From positions 1 through 64,000 of the forward strand of contig NZ_JSYP01000009.1 in NCBI RefSeq assembly GCF_000813005.1: a stretch of 64,000 nucleotides of DNA, given 5' to 3'. Of this stretch, positions 54,160-63,529 are shown in pieces. The notes below the pieces were generated by a model. That model did not search any database, was not told the origin of the DNA, and worked only from the letters and a program-made list of their open reading frames with translations. A program made the position numbers and the translations under genes. Every line of letters starts with the position of its first letter. Position 1 is the stretch's first letter. The stretch is from Flavobacterium sp. KMS (GTDB taxonomy: Bacteria; Bacteroidota; Bacteroidia; Flavobacteriales; Flavobacteriaceae).

Positions 54160-54540
54160 ATGAGCAACGACTTTTTAAATGTTTTTCTAACTGAAATGAA
54201 AACAAATGTGAATGGTTTTATAGCTGTAGCTGTAACCGAGATTGAAACAGGGCTTAGTTATGGTAATTTAAGCATCGATTCGGCATTTGATCCCGAATTA
54301 GCTTCTGCATACAACCTTGAAGTAGTTAAAGCTAAATTAAGTGCTGTAAAGGCCTTAAATTTAAAACAAGACATCGAGGATATCTTAATTACCCTTACCA
54401 ATCAAATTCACATTATTGATATTTCACCAAATAATAAATTCATGGTTTATCTAGTCGCAGACTCTACAAAAGCCAACTTAGGAATGACAAGAGCTGTTTT
54501 AAGAAAATACAAAACTGATTTGGAAAAAAATCTAGCGTAA
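54160..54540 (+). CDS. Second roadblock/LC7-like protein
   Basis: 126 residues: starting helix (SNDFLNVFLTEMKTN), 'GFIAVAVTEIETGLSYGNLSID', helix 'SAYNLEVVKAKLSAVKALN', then 'DILITLTNQIHIIDISPNNKFMVYLVADS' and a final helix. It is a divergent roadblock-type fold, paired with the preceding gene and ended by a hairpin terminator. Function unknown, likely structural or GTPase-regulating with its neighbour. Confidence 0.68.
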   Translation: MSNDFLNVFLTEMKTNVNGFIAVAVTEIETGLSYGNLSIDSAFDPELASAYNLEVVKAKLSAVKALNLKQDIEDILITLTNQIHIIDISPNNKFMVYLVADSTKANLGMTRAVLRKYKTDLEKNLA

Positions 54541-54558
54541 CAGCATTACTTTCTTAAT

Positions 54559-54588
54559 TAAAACTGTCTTGCACAAAGACAGTTTTAA
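54559..54588 (+). terminator. Terminator of the roadblock pair
   Basis: AAAACTGTCTT-tgcac-AAAGACAGTTTT hairpin followed by AATTTAA, about 20 bases past the stop. Confidence 0.65.
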
Positions 54589-54639
54589 TTTAACTACTTC
54601 CTTTTTTACACTTAAATTACTTCTCTTCATTTTGATGCA

Positions 54640-54669
54640 AAAAAAACGCCCCTTAAATAGGAGCGCTTT
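54640..54669 (-). terminator. Terminator of the DksA-like gene
   Basis: AACGCCCCTTAAATAGGAGCGCTT forms a stem with G-U pairs. An A-run on the left gives the U-run in minus-strand RNA. It is just past the 54687 stop. Confidence 0.6.
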
Positions 54670-54686
54670 ATTATTTATTTAAAAAA

Positions 54687-55067
54687 CTATCGTTGCAAGT
54701 TTTTTGCTTCAATACTCATTGTAGCATGAGGAACAATCTTTAATCTTTCTTTTCCGATTAACTTTCCTGTTACTTTGCACACTCCGTATGTTTTATTTTC
54801 TACACGAAATAACGCATTCTTTAAATCTCGAATAAACTTTTCTTGTCTGATAGCTAACTGTGAGTTTGCTTCTTTGGACATAGTTTCGCTTCCTTCTTCA
54901 AATGCTTTAAATGTTGGAGACGTATCATCTGTACCGTTATTTAAATCATTCATGTAAGCACTTTTAATCAAGTCTAAATCTGCTTGCGCTTTTTGTATTT
55001 TACCCAAAATGATCTCTTTGAATTCAGCTAAATCAGCGTCAGAGTATCTTGTAATTTCATCTACCAT
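54687..55067 (-). CDS. DksA/TraR-family RNA polymerase-binding protein with lost zinc ligands
   Basis: 126 residues. The N-terminal coiled coil (DADLAEFKEIILGKIQKAQADLDLIK) and the C-terminal globular part (FRVENKTYGVCKVTGKLIGKERLKIVPHATMSIEAKN) follow the DksA plan. Classical members have four zinc-binding cysteines; only one (C in YGVCKVTG) remains here. This is the pattern usual in Flavobacteriia. DksA-type proteins enter the secondary channel of RNA polymerase and modulate rRNA and amino-acid promoters, often with ppGpp. It lies 7 bases downstream of ileS, in the same transcript. Confidence 0.88.
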   Translation of the reverse strand: MVDEITRYSDADLAEFKEIILGKIQKAQADLDLIKSAYMNDLNNGTDDTSPTFKAFEEGSETMSKEANSQLAIRQEKFIRDLKNALFRVENKTYGVCKVTGKLIGKERLKIVPHATMSIEAKNLQR

Positions 55068-55074
55068 TTTTATA

Positions 55075-58000
55075 TTATTTTGAAATTAATATCATTGTTT
55101 TTATATCATCAAATTCAATTTCTATGCCGCTTTCTAATTCGTCTAAAAAAACCAAACTATCTGTTAATGTTTCAGACTTAATATAGTCTTCATTTTTAAG
55201 AATTGCAGTTTCTAATATACCACTTCTCTTTATCTGTACCTTTATCTTATCAGTTACTTCAAATCCAGAATCTTTACGGATGTTTTGAATTCTATTAACC
55301 AATTCTCTTGCGATACCCTCATTTTTCAGCTCTTCCGTGATCGTAATATCAAGCGCAACTGTTATTCCGTTTGAATTTGCAACCAACCAACCTTCGATAT
55401 CTTGTGATGTAATTTCGACATCTTCTAATGATAAAGTTACATTATTTCCTGCAATAACAATATCTAACGAACCTTCCTTGTCTAACTGACTGATTTGCTG
55501 CGCTGTAAAAGACTGTATCTCTTTGGAAATCAAGCCCATATCTTTACCAAATCGAGGTCCTAATGCTTTAAAATTAGGCTTAATTTGTTTCACCAAAATA
55601 CCCGAAGCATCATCTAAAAGAACGATTTCTTTCACGTTAACTTCTGCTTTTACAAGCTCTGAAACTGCCTCAATTTCACTACGTTGATTATCGTCAAGTA
55701 CTGGAATCATTACCTTTTGCAACGGTTGACGTACCTTAATCATTTCCTTCTTACGAAGTGATAAAACAAGTGATGAGATAGTCTGCGCTTTCTGCATTTT
55801 GCTTTCTAACGTTTTATTAACAAAGTTTTCAACGTATTTTGGAAACTCTGCCAAATGTACACTGTCATAATTTTCTGACTGTGTTGAAGTTGTTAAGTCT
55901 CTGTAAAGCTTATCCATAAAAAATGGAGCAATTGGAGCACTTAGTTTACTTATAGTTAACAAACAAGTATAAAGTGTTTGATAGGCTGCTATTTTATCAT
56001 GCGCGTACTCTCCTTTCCAAAAACGACGACGACATAAACGAACATACCAATTGCTTAAATTCTCTTGTACAAAGTCTGAAATTGCACGAGCAGCTCTTGT
56101 TGGCTCATAATCGGCATAAAAGCCATCAACTTCTTTGATAAGTGTATTTAATTCAGAAATAATCCACTGATCAATTTCTGGTCTTTCGTTTATCGGAATT
56201 TCTGCTTCAGCATATTTAAATCCATCGATGTTTGCATACAACGAAAAGAATGAATAGGTGTTATATAATGTTCCGAAGAATTTACGACGAACCTCAGCAA
56301 TTCCCTCAAGGTCAAATTTTAAATTATCCCAAGGATTTGCATTCATAATCATATACCAACGTGTGGCATCAGGACCGTATTCTGCAATGGTTTTAAAAGG
56401 GTCAATTGTATTTCCTTTACTCTTAGACATTTTTATTCCATTTTTGTCTAAAACCAAACCATTTGAAACCACATTTTTATAAGCTACTTTATCAAAAACT
56501 AAAGTTCCGATTGCGTGAAGCGTATAAAACCATCCACGAGTCTGATCGACACCTTCAGCAATAAAATCAGCTGGAAAATCTTTATTCTCGTCAATTTTAT
56601 CTTTATTCTCAAAAGGATAATGCCATTGTGCGTAAGGCATTGCTCCAGAATCAAACCAAACATCAATTAAATCACTTTCGCGTTTCATTGGCTGGCCTGA
56701 AGCCGAAACTAAAGTTATTTGATCGACTACATTTTTATGCAAATCGATTAAATCATAATTAGATTCAGACATATTTCCGATTTCAAATCCTTTAAACGGA
56801 TTTTCTTTTTGAAAACCTGCTTCGATAGATTTCTCAATCGCATTGTACAATTCTTCAACAGAACCAATAAGAATTTCTTCTTTTTTATCTTCAGTTCTCC
56901 AAATTGGCAACGGAATACCCCAATATCTAGAACGAGATAAGTTCCAGTCATTGGCATTTTTAAGCCAATTTCCAAAACGCCCTTCACCAGTAGACTTAGG
57001 CTTCCAATTGATAGTTTCGTTCAGGTCGAACATTCTATCTTTTACATCGGTTACTTTAATGAACCAAGAATCTAGTGGATAATATAATAACGGCTCATCA
57101 GTTCTCCAGCTATGTGGATAACTGTGCACATATTTCTCTACCTTAAAGGCTTTATTTTCTTCTTTTAATCGAATAGCAATTTCAACATCTACAGAACGCT
57201 CTGGCGCCTGACCTGCATCATAATATTCATTTTTCACATATTTACCAGCAAGATCTCCTAAATGTGAAGTGAATTTTCCTTGTAAATCTACCAAAGGAAC
57301 TGCCGTTCCAGTTTCGTCAAGAACCAACATTGGTGGTACTTCAGGCTTAGCCTCTTTTGCTACTTTAGCATCATCAGCACCAAAAGTTGGAGCGGTATGT
57401 ACAATACCCGTTCCGTCTTCGGTAGTCACAAAATCTCCTGCTATTACTCTAAATGCATTTTCAGCATTTTGATATGGCAATACATATGGTAATAATTGTT
57501 CGTAACGGATCTCAACTAAATCAGCTCCTTTCGCTTCCGCTAAAATTTTATACGGAAGTTTTTTATCACCTTCTTTTACATTCTCGAAATCGGCATCATC
57601 TTCACTTGCAAAAAATCCTTTTCCGAATTGTTTTCCAACTAAATTTTTAGCCAAAACAACATTTACAGGCTCAAAAGTATATTGATTGAAAGTTTTTACC
57701 AAAACGTAGTCAATTCTTGGACCAACTGTTAAAGCTGTATTCGATGGTAATGTCCATGGAGTTGTCGTCCAGGCCAAGATGTGGATATCTCCAAAACCTT
57801 GTAAAAACGAAGGCAATGTTTCTGGCAATGTTTTAAATTGTGCTACAATTGTAGTATCTGTAACATCTCTATAAGCTCCAGGCTGATTTACTTCGTGAGA
57901 AGACAATCCTGTTCCTGCTTTTGGAGAATAAGGCTGAATAGTATATCCTTTGTACAACAAACCTTTATCGTAAATTTGTTTCAAAAGCCACCAAACAGAC

Positions 58001-58476
58001 TCCATATATTTTGGTTTATAAGTTACATATGGATCTTCCATATCTACCCAATATCCCATTTTTTCGGTTAAGTCATTCCATACGTCGGTATAACGCATTA
58101 CGGTTTTTTTACACGCTTCGTTATATTCTTCGATAGAAATTGTTTTACCAATATCTTCTTTTGTAATTCCTAGTTCTTTTTCGGTACCTAACTCTACAGG
58201 CAATCCGTGAGTATCCCAACCAGCTTTTCTTTTTACCTGAAAACCTTTTTGAGTTTTATATCTGCAAAAAATATCTTTAATCGCACGTGCCATCACGTGG
58301 TGAATTCCTGGTAATCCATTTGCCGAAGGAGGACCTTCAAAAAATACGTAAGGCACTGCACCTTCGCGAGTAGTTACACTCTTTTCAAATATATTTTCTT
58401 TCTTCCAAAAGTCAAGTACTTCAGACGCTACAGTAGGCAAGTCAAGTCCTTTGTATTCAGTAAATTTTGTGCTCAT
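55075..58476 (-). CDS. ileS: Isoleucyl-tRNA synthetase (long, type-2-like)
   Basis: Charges tRNA-Ile; 1133 residues. The HIGH-type element is GLPGIHHVMARAIKD (about 54-68) and the KMSKS loop is IKMSKSKGNT (about 684-693). Between them lies the editing domain (CP1), with 'TWRTDEPLLYYPLDSWF' and 'GTGIVHTAPTFGADD' segments. The C-terminus is long and lacks the zinc-cysteine motif of the E. coli type. These traits match the eukaryote-like type 2 class that tends to be insensitive to mupirocin (family knowledge; not tested). dksA-like follows after 7 bases. Confidence 0.95.
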   Translation of the reverse strand: MSTKFTEYKGLDLPTVASEVLDFWKKENIFEKSVTTREGAVPYVFFEGPPSANGLPGIHHVMARAIKDIFCRYKTQKGFQVKRKAGWDTHGLPVELGTEKELGITKEDIGKTISIEEYNEACKKTVMRYTDVWNDLTEKMGYWVDMEDPYVTYKPKYMESVWWLLKQIYDKGLLYKGYTIQPYSPKAGTGLSSHEVNQPGAYRDVTDTTIVAQFKTLPETLPSFLQGFGDIHILAWTTTPWTLPSNTALTVGPRIDYVLVKTFNQYTFEPVNVVLAKNLVGKQFGKGFFASEDDADFENVKEGDKKLPYKILAEAKGADLVEIRYEQLLPYVLPYQNAENAFRVIAGDFVTTEDGTGIVHTAPTFGADDAKVAKEAKPEVPPMLVLDETGTAVPLVDLQGKFTSHLGDLAGKYVKNEYYDAGQAPERSVDVEIAIRLKEENKAFKVEKYVHSYPHSWRTDEPLLYYPLDSWFIKVTDVKDRMFDLNETINWKPKSTGEGRFGNWLKNANDWNLSRSRYWGIPLPIWRTEDKKEEILIGSVEELYNAIEKSIEAGFQKENPFKGFEIGNMSESNYDLIDLHKNVVDQITLVSASGQPMKRESDLIDVWFDSGAMPYAQWHYPFENKDKIDENKDFPADFIAEGVDQTRGWFYTLHAIGTLVFDKVAYKNVVSNGLVLDKNGIKMSKSKGNTIDPFKTIAEYGPDATRWYMIMNANPWDNLKFDLEGIAEVRRKFFGTLYNTYSFFSLYANIDGFKYAEAEIPINERPEIDQWIISELNTLIKEVDGFYADYEPTRAARAISDFVQENLSNWYVRLCRRRFWKGEYAHDKIAAYQTLYTCLLTISKLSAPIAPFFMDKLYRDLTTSTQSENYDSVHLAEFPKYVENFVNKTLESKMQKAQTISSLVLSLRKKEMIKVRQPLQKVMIPVLDDNQRSEIEAVSELVKAEVNVKEIVLLDDASGILVKQIKPNFKALGPRFGKDMGLISKEIQSFTAQQISQLDKEGSLDIVIAGNNVTLSLEDVEITSQDIEGWLVANSNGITVALDITITEELKNEGIARELVNRIQNIRKDSGFEVTDKIKVQIKRSGILETAILKNEDYIKSETLTDSLVFLDELESGIEIEFDDIKTMILISK

Positions 58477-58737
58477 TTTATCCTTTTCTTAAATCGAAGT
58501 GCGAAAGTAAGGAATTTTGATTTTTTTAGCCACCAATTCACTAATTAAATTTGTTAATACATTTATAATTCCGCATTTATCAAAAAATAGTTATTGATTT
58601 AAACAGAAATATTTTCTCAAAAATTAAAAACCCTAAGGATTCAATCTTCAAGAAAATATTTCTTAGTGTCCACAAAAGCGAAAACATAACAGTCTTTTAT
58701 TAGCAAAAAAGACGGTCGTCATTAATAGTATTAATCT

Positions 58738-60657
58738 TTATTTAAAACTTCCGAAATAAACTTCTTTCATAAAAATTCTATTACCAAAAACGGCATTTAC
58801 TTCCACTTTTTCGCGGTTTTCCTGATAGGAAGTATCTCCGTAAAAATCTTCAATTTCATAATTAATCTTATGCGGAATTTTTCCTGAATTTAAAGCTGCT
58901 ACAGGACGATAATCTTTGAAAAGCTTTCGCTCAAAAAAACTTTTATTTCCATCATCAAATTCTGTTCTTTCCGTTGCAACAATCGAAAAATCTTCTTTAT
59001 CAATAAAAAGATGATAATCTGTTTTAGGAATGGTTCTATTACTTGTGTTCAATGTTTTTTCGAAATAATTAAAGTGATAACACCATTTTCCGTCAACCAT
59101 TTCATCTTGCAATAGCTCCAGTTTATTCCATAAATCAAGTCTAAAAGCAGTTAAGAAATTCACAGGGTCCAAATTTGCAGAAAGATTACTATACTTGTAA
59201 ATTGGCAATTTTGCCCATTTGGCTTCCACTCCACTTTCGCGATCACTGTGACTCCATGCTTCTGGTCCATTTACGATTTCATAATAGGTTTCCGGCATTT
59301 TCTTTTTCAAAAGATAATTTGTCGTTGTCGCCCATCTTTCTTCGGTGTGAGGTATATTACTTTCTTCTAAAGTTAACTTAGACACCAAATGTGTTTTCTC
59401 TACTTTTTTTAGAATATTGCTTCCACCAAGATTAGCAATAATCTTCGCTAACAAATCCGGATTAGATTGATATGCAATAGAATCAAGCATATTTTCTCGT
59501 TGAATTTTACTTTTTTCTAAGGCTGCCGCTCTATTTTCTTTTTCGATATTCCAATCAGCTTCCTGACGGTCAATTTTTTCAAAAAAAGCTAATCTCAACT
59601 CTTCTTTTTCTTCGGCAATTTTTAAACCTAATTTTTTAAGCTCTGCAAAACGAGGTGTATGGCTTCTTATTTTTTTATCTGCAAAATAGCCATTATTAAC
59701 TCTTTCGATAATTGTAGATCCTCTCGAATCTTGTTTATCATTTTCAATTAATAAATTAGCATATTTCAGGGCTTTTTCTTTATTCTCAAGTAAAAAATAA
59801 GTTTCAGCCAAATTGTTGGTGACAATAAAACGAATATCTTCATTTGCCGGAGAAAGTGGGTATTTTACCAACAGACTTTCTAAATACTGCAAATGTGGCG
59901 TTAGTAATTTCTCGTCTAAACCTTTCTCAAGAGTTACTTTCTCCAGCTGAGCTGTAATTTCTGTCTCGAAAGCAAGCATTTGTTTGTATTCCGAATGCCC
60001 TTTTGAAGTTACAAACTCAAATTTTTCCTTTACTACACTAGTTGAATATCCAAATTTATAATTTAAAAAATCTTGGATTCTTATTGCCGCTTTGTAGACA
60101 ACATTATCAAATCCAAGCCCTACATCACTGTAATCTGAGTTCTTTACAGCTGTCTTTACTTTTTTATCCTGTTCTGAGGCTACAACTTTCAAAGCACCCA
60201 TACTATTTCCCACACTTACCGAATAAGAATCTGAACCTCCAAAATCCTTAGTCAATATAATTTTATCGCCAAGCTTAACATCTAATTTTACATTATTTAT
60301 ATAATTAGAGTGCGCATTATAAGTCCAACGATTTTTTTCCTTATCATACACACTATCTATTTGAGTGTCTGTATATCTGGGCATCGCAAAGGTCAAATAA
60401 AGTTTAAGCTTTCCGTTTACAGGATCTTTTATAAATCCATCAATATTAAAAAAATCCTTCTTTAAATTAGATTCTTCTTCCTGCAGCGATTTATCCATTT
60501 GATAAAAAGCCGTTTGCGTTAATACATTATCAAGAGCTGGAAATTCAGAATATCTAATTATCGGAATTTTAAATTTCTTTGTTTTTGAGCTTATTTTTTC
60601 TTGTGCCTGAATTGATCCAATTACAAGCAAAGCCACTAAGAGTAATACTTTTTTCAT
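58738..60657 (-). CDS. Exported protein of unknown function
   Basis: 639 residues. A signal peptide (about 1-19, ending SIQAQ) indicates export. The rest has a beta-rich N-terminal half, a helical middle with TPR-like character (about 275-335; YPLSPANEDIRFIVTNNLAETYFLLENKEKALKYANLLI) and a long charged coiled coil (about 370-410). The C-terminus reads like an outer-membrane-lipoprotein-type fold ('YEIVNGPEAWSHSD', 'DYHLFIDKEDFSIVATER', 'NYEIEDFYG'). No catalytic motif is recognised. I chose the ATG at 60655-60657 (MKKVLLLV); an upstream in-frame ATG would add six residues before the signal peptide. It follows the beta-propeller gene but a terminator separates them. Confidence 0.78.
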   Translation of the reverse strand: MKKVLLLVALLVIGSIQAQEKISSKTKKFKIPIIRYSEFPALDNVLTQTAFYQMDKSLQEEESNLKKDFFNIDGFIKDPVNGKLKLYLTFAMPRYTDTQIDSVYDKEKNRWTYNAHSNYINNVKLDVKLGDKIILTKDFGGSDSYSVSVGNSMGALKVVASEQDKKVKTAVKNSDYSDVGLGFDNVVYKAAIRIQDFLNYKFGYSTSVVKEKFEFVTSKGHSEYKQMLAFETEITAQLEKVTLEKGLDEKLLTPHLQYLESLLVKYPLSPANEDIRFIVTNNLAETYFLLENKEKALKYANLLIENDKQDSRGSTIIERVNNGYFADKKIRSHTPRFAELKKLGLKIAEEKEELRLAFFEKIDRQEADWNIEKENRAAALEKSKIQRENMLDSIAYQSNPDLLAKIIANLGGSNILKKVEKTHLVSKLTLEESNIPHTEERWATTTNYLLKKKMPETYYEIVNGPEAWSHSDRESGVEAKWAKLPIYKYSNLSANLDPVNFLTAFRLDLWNKLELLQDEMVDGKWCYHFNYFEKTLNTSNRTIPKTDYHLFIDKEDFSIVATERTEFDDGNKSFFERKLFKDYRPVAALNSGKIPHKINYEIEDFYGDTSYQENREKVEVNAVFGNRIFMKEVYFGSFK

Positions 60658-60661
60658 AGGC

Positions 60662-60705
60662 AAAAAAAAAGCCACCAGAAATAAATTCTGATGGCTTTGG
60701 GTTTT
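60662..60705 (-). terminator. Terminator between beta-propeller and downstream exported protein genes
   Basis: GCCACCAGAA / TTCTGATGGC stem (60671-60695) with a poly-A run on the left (U-run in minus-strand RNA). It directly follows the 60714 stop. Confidence 0.7.
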
Positions 60706-60713
60706 TATTTTTC

Positions 60714-62606
60714 TTATTTTTTATTAAAGATCTGAATAGATTTATCCGAAACATAAAAAATGTTTTGTGTTGCAGGATCTACTTCATAAACCGGTTTGTT
60801 GTTTGTAAAAATAATTTTATCAACCTCAACACCGTCTATTTTACTTACTTTTACAAGAATTTTTTCTCCTGTTTCTGCTTTTGCAAAAATATAAGAGTAA
60901 TCTCTATTTTGTTTCATTGCATTAAAACGAGAATTAAATTTAGCTGCTACAATACCAAGAGCTACAGATCCGGCTGCATAAGCATTTGCCTGATCCTTAT
61001 TCGTTTGATCTTCTGCCTTCACAACTGTAGTTCTCATGTTTCCGCCAGAATCACGATATGTCATGGTTACTTCTGAACCTTTAAAATCACTTACTCCTGC
61101 AGCAACTCCTAAACCGATACTTCCTACAATGGCAGCACTTTTTAGAAGGCGTCTTGTTGACTCTCCTGGTTGTGTATAAGTAAGGTGATATTTGATTGTA
61201 CCATCCATATTAACTCCCATTACCTCAACTGGTCCTGAAAGCACTACTCCCCAAGGAAATAATTCGATGCTGTTTAAGTCTTTTTCTTTTTTGATATTTA
61301 CTTTAGCAAAAGGCTCTGGTTTATCTTTAATACTTGGATCAAATTTATATAACTTCTCATCATTATATACTAAGTACGAGTTTGTTGCTTCATCATAAGT
61401 TGGTAAGACCGGGCGGTTTTTATCAAAGTTGATATTACGTTTCCAAAGTTTAACTCCGGTCTTATAATCAACCATGTTTCCGTAAGTACCTGTAAGATAC
61501 ATTACTTTTTCACCTACTTTACCTAAATAATAAATTGGATCTTCTTTATCATCTGAAATTTCAATAAATTTTTTCCAAAGTTTTTCTCCGTCTTTATTGA
61601 TCAACATCATTTCGTTCTCAGCAACGTATAAAAAATCCTGATCGATAGGAATTACTCTTTTCAAACCATCTCCACGAGCATCTTTTTTCCAGATTTTCTC
61701 ACCTGTTTTTAAATCAAAAAAGTTAAAACCACTATAGTGAGCTACTAACAATTTTGTTCCCCAATCTTCAAGATAAACAACTCTCTTTGTTTTGATTGAT
61801 TCTTTCCAGATACTTTTTCCGTTTTCTGTATTCAAAACATTCAAATATTGTTTATTCGAAAAAGTTCCAGTGTTGTTTACTACAACAATATTTTTATCAT
61901 TTTGTGTCAGGAAGAATTTTGAATAATCTTCTTCACCTTTCCAGTTTAACTTTCCGGTAGCTCTGTCAAAAGAATATAATTTTCCGTACAGTAAATAATA
62001 AATTACTGATCCGTGTACTTTAGCAACGTTTGTATTTACTGATTCTCTAAAAGAGAAGCTAAATAATGATTTCGCTTTATCTACAGTAGTATTCCATTTT
62101 AATTCGCCAGTCGTCATATCCAATAATGCAATTGCCATGTCGCCATCTTTTTTCAAAGTAAGCAAATACTCATTTGTCTCAGGAATAAAATCTGATTGTG
62201 TTACCCAAAAAGATTCTTTTGAAGAGTTGTAAACCACTTTACCAGTATCAGTATTGATGATAATGTACTTGTTATTGATGTAAGCTTCAACATAAGGACT
62301 TCCGGCAACGGTAGTTAAAGCACTTTTATCATCAAAAAGCTTTGTAAGATCGGTATCACCTATGATAGTCAATGCTGATTTACCTCCAAAATCATCTTTG
62401 GTCAAAGTCCATACAACTTTTTTAGTTTCAGGATCTAAACCTTTTATTGTTCCTCCTTCATTAAAAACAACAATTCCTGTAATTCCATTTTGTACCATAT
62501 CTTGTACGGTATTCTCTGTGTTAACTATTTCGTCATATTTCCTTTGGGAAATAGCCGAAAAGCTGACTAATAAAAGTAAAATAATCGAAAACGTAATTTT
62601 CTTCAT
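60714..62606 (-). CDS. Exported PQQ-like beta-propeller protein
   Basis: 630 residues with a signal peptide (about 1-20, ending SAISQ). The body contains repeated WD/PQQ-type blades with tryptophan anchors: 'KKVVWTLT', 'GELKWNTTV', 'GKLNWKGEE', 'GKSIWKESI', 'GEKIWKKDA', 'GEKLWKKFI' and 'GVKLWKRNI', about every 40-55 residues. The C-terminal third has a small hydrophobic segment (LLKSAAIVGSIGLGVAAG). Family members bind PQQ or act as assembly scaffolds like BamB. The PQQ ligands of dehydrogenases are not evident, so a binding or structural role is more likely. Confidence 0.85.
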   Translation of the reverse strand: MKKITFSIILLLLVSFSAISQRKYDEIVNTENTVQDMVQNGITGIVVFNEGGTIKGLDPETKKVVWTLTKDDFGGKSALTIIGDTDLTKLFDDKSALTTVAGSPYVEAYINNKYIIINTDTGKVVYNSSKESFWVTQSDFIPETNEYLLTLKKDGDMAIALLDMTTGELKWNTTVDKAKSLFSFSFRESVNTNVAKVHGSVIYYLLYGKLYSFDRATGKLNWKGEEDYSKFFLTQNDKNIVVVNNTGTFSNKQYLNVLNTENGKSIWKESIKTKRVVYLEDWGTKLLVAHYSGFNFFDLKTGEKIWKKDARGDGLKRVIPIDQDFLYVAENEMMLINKDGEKLWKKFIEISDDKEDPIYYLGKVGEKVMYLTGTYGNMVDYKTGVKLWKRNINFDKNRPVLPTYDEATNSYLVYNDEKLYKFDPSIKDKPEPFAKVNIKKEKDLNSIELFPWGVVLSGPVEVMGVNMDGTIKYHLTYTQPGESTRRLLKSAAIVGSIGLGVAAGVSDFKGSEVTMTYRDSGGNMRTTVVKAEDQTNKDQANAYAAGSVALGIVAAKFNSRFNAMKQNRDYSYIFAKAETGEKILVKVSKIDGVEVDKIIFTNNKPVYEVDPATQNIFYVSDKSIQIFNKK

Positions 62607-62730
62607 GTTTGGTTTTTTAAAATTTTATAGTTAAGAATGAATAATGTTCTTGAAATTAATTATAAAAGATTGAAAACTTCAAAATTTTATAAAAATTACA
62701 GCGCAAATATATAAAAATAGGATTCGATTT

Positions 62731-63444
62731 TTAAGAAAATATTTCTTTCAAAACCTCTAGTGATTTCGGCCTTTTAAAGCCATCTAAATGAAAACTATAA
62801 TAGTCTATTAAGATTTTCAGGAGTAGTTGTCGTTCAATAACATGAAAAACTTTTTGATCATTATCAAACTTCAAATCTATTAGCTTTTTGAACAAATTAG
62901 TTTCATGTTCGGTTAGGGCACTTAACCCATAAAAAAGAGTAAAAACACCTTCATTCATTTCGAAAAACGGCAGATCGGCATCAGAAACATCGGGATAGAA
63001 GCCTAGGTACTTAGTAGTTTCTAACATCAAAATAAGATGGAAATTGGTAATTTCATCATGTTGATCCAACCAAAACAAAGCTGTTTCTAAAAAAATAAAA
63101 AGTGATTCATTCTTTTCTTCTTCCTGAATTGAATAATGCAGAATCTCGGATAAGAACATGACAATCGTACTTTTTACAATGTCGGTATGAATGGTCTGAA
63201 AAGGAGTTCCAATTTTTATTTCCTTGAAATTTTCTAATGTCCCTTTATTTTTATGTACAGCCTCAATCTCAAGAATAGTTAATGGCTGAAAATAGGCTAT
63301 TTTCTGACTGGATTTACGAGTTGAAAAAGCATCTCTAACAAAATAAGTTTTCAATCCATGCGAAAGCGTAAAACACTTGGCAATCAAGCTTTTTTCTTGG
63401 AATTTTATAGCTGAAATGACAATTGCTTTGGTTTTAACTTGCAA
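62731..63444 (-). CDS. recO: DNA repair protein RecO
   Basis: 237-residue RecO: an N-terminal OB fold (about 1-80; KAIVISAIKFQEKSLIAKCFT, then GLKTYFVRDAFSTRKS) and a helical C-terminal domain. In the RecFOR pathway it loads RecA onto SSB-coated gaps. The cysteine zinc site of some RecO proteins is absent here. It lies between the beta-propeller gene and a porZ-like gene, the latter an arrangement I recall from other Flavobacterium genomes. Confidence 0.9.
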   Translation of the reverse strand: MQVKTKAIVISAIKFQEKSLIAKCFTLSHGLKTYFVRDAFSTRKSSQKIAYFQPLTILEIEAVHKNKGTLENFKEIKIGTPFQTIHTDIVKSTIVMFLSEILHYSIQEEEKNESLFIFLETALFWLDQHDEITNFHLILMLETTKYLGFYPDVSDADLPFFEMNEGVFTLFYGLSALTEHETNLFKKLIDLKFDNDQKVFHVIERQLLLKILIDYYSFHLDGFKRPKSLEVLKEIFS

Positions 63445-63529
63445 AATAGACTTCTTAGATTATTTAGACTTGCTTAGACTTCTTAGATTTTTAGAAACTG
63501 AGACTGATTACTGGGACTGACACTAAAAA

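Noticed and set aside
63441..63529. Short repeats (agacttcttagatt) between recO and the porZ-like gene as a possible regulatory site
   Set aside because: They look like the simple AT-rich words seen in other intergenic gaps here and show no symmetry or promoter spacing.
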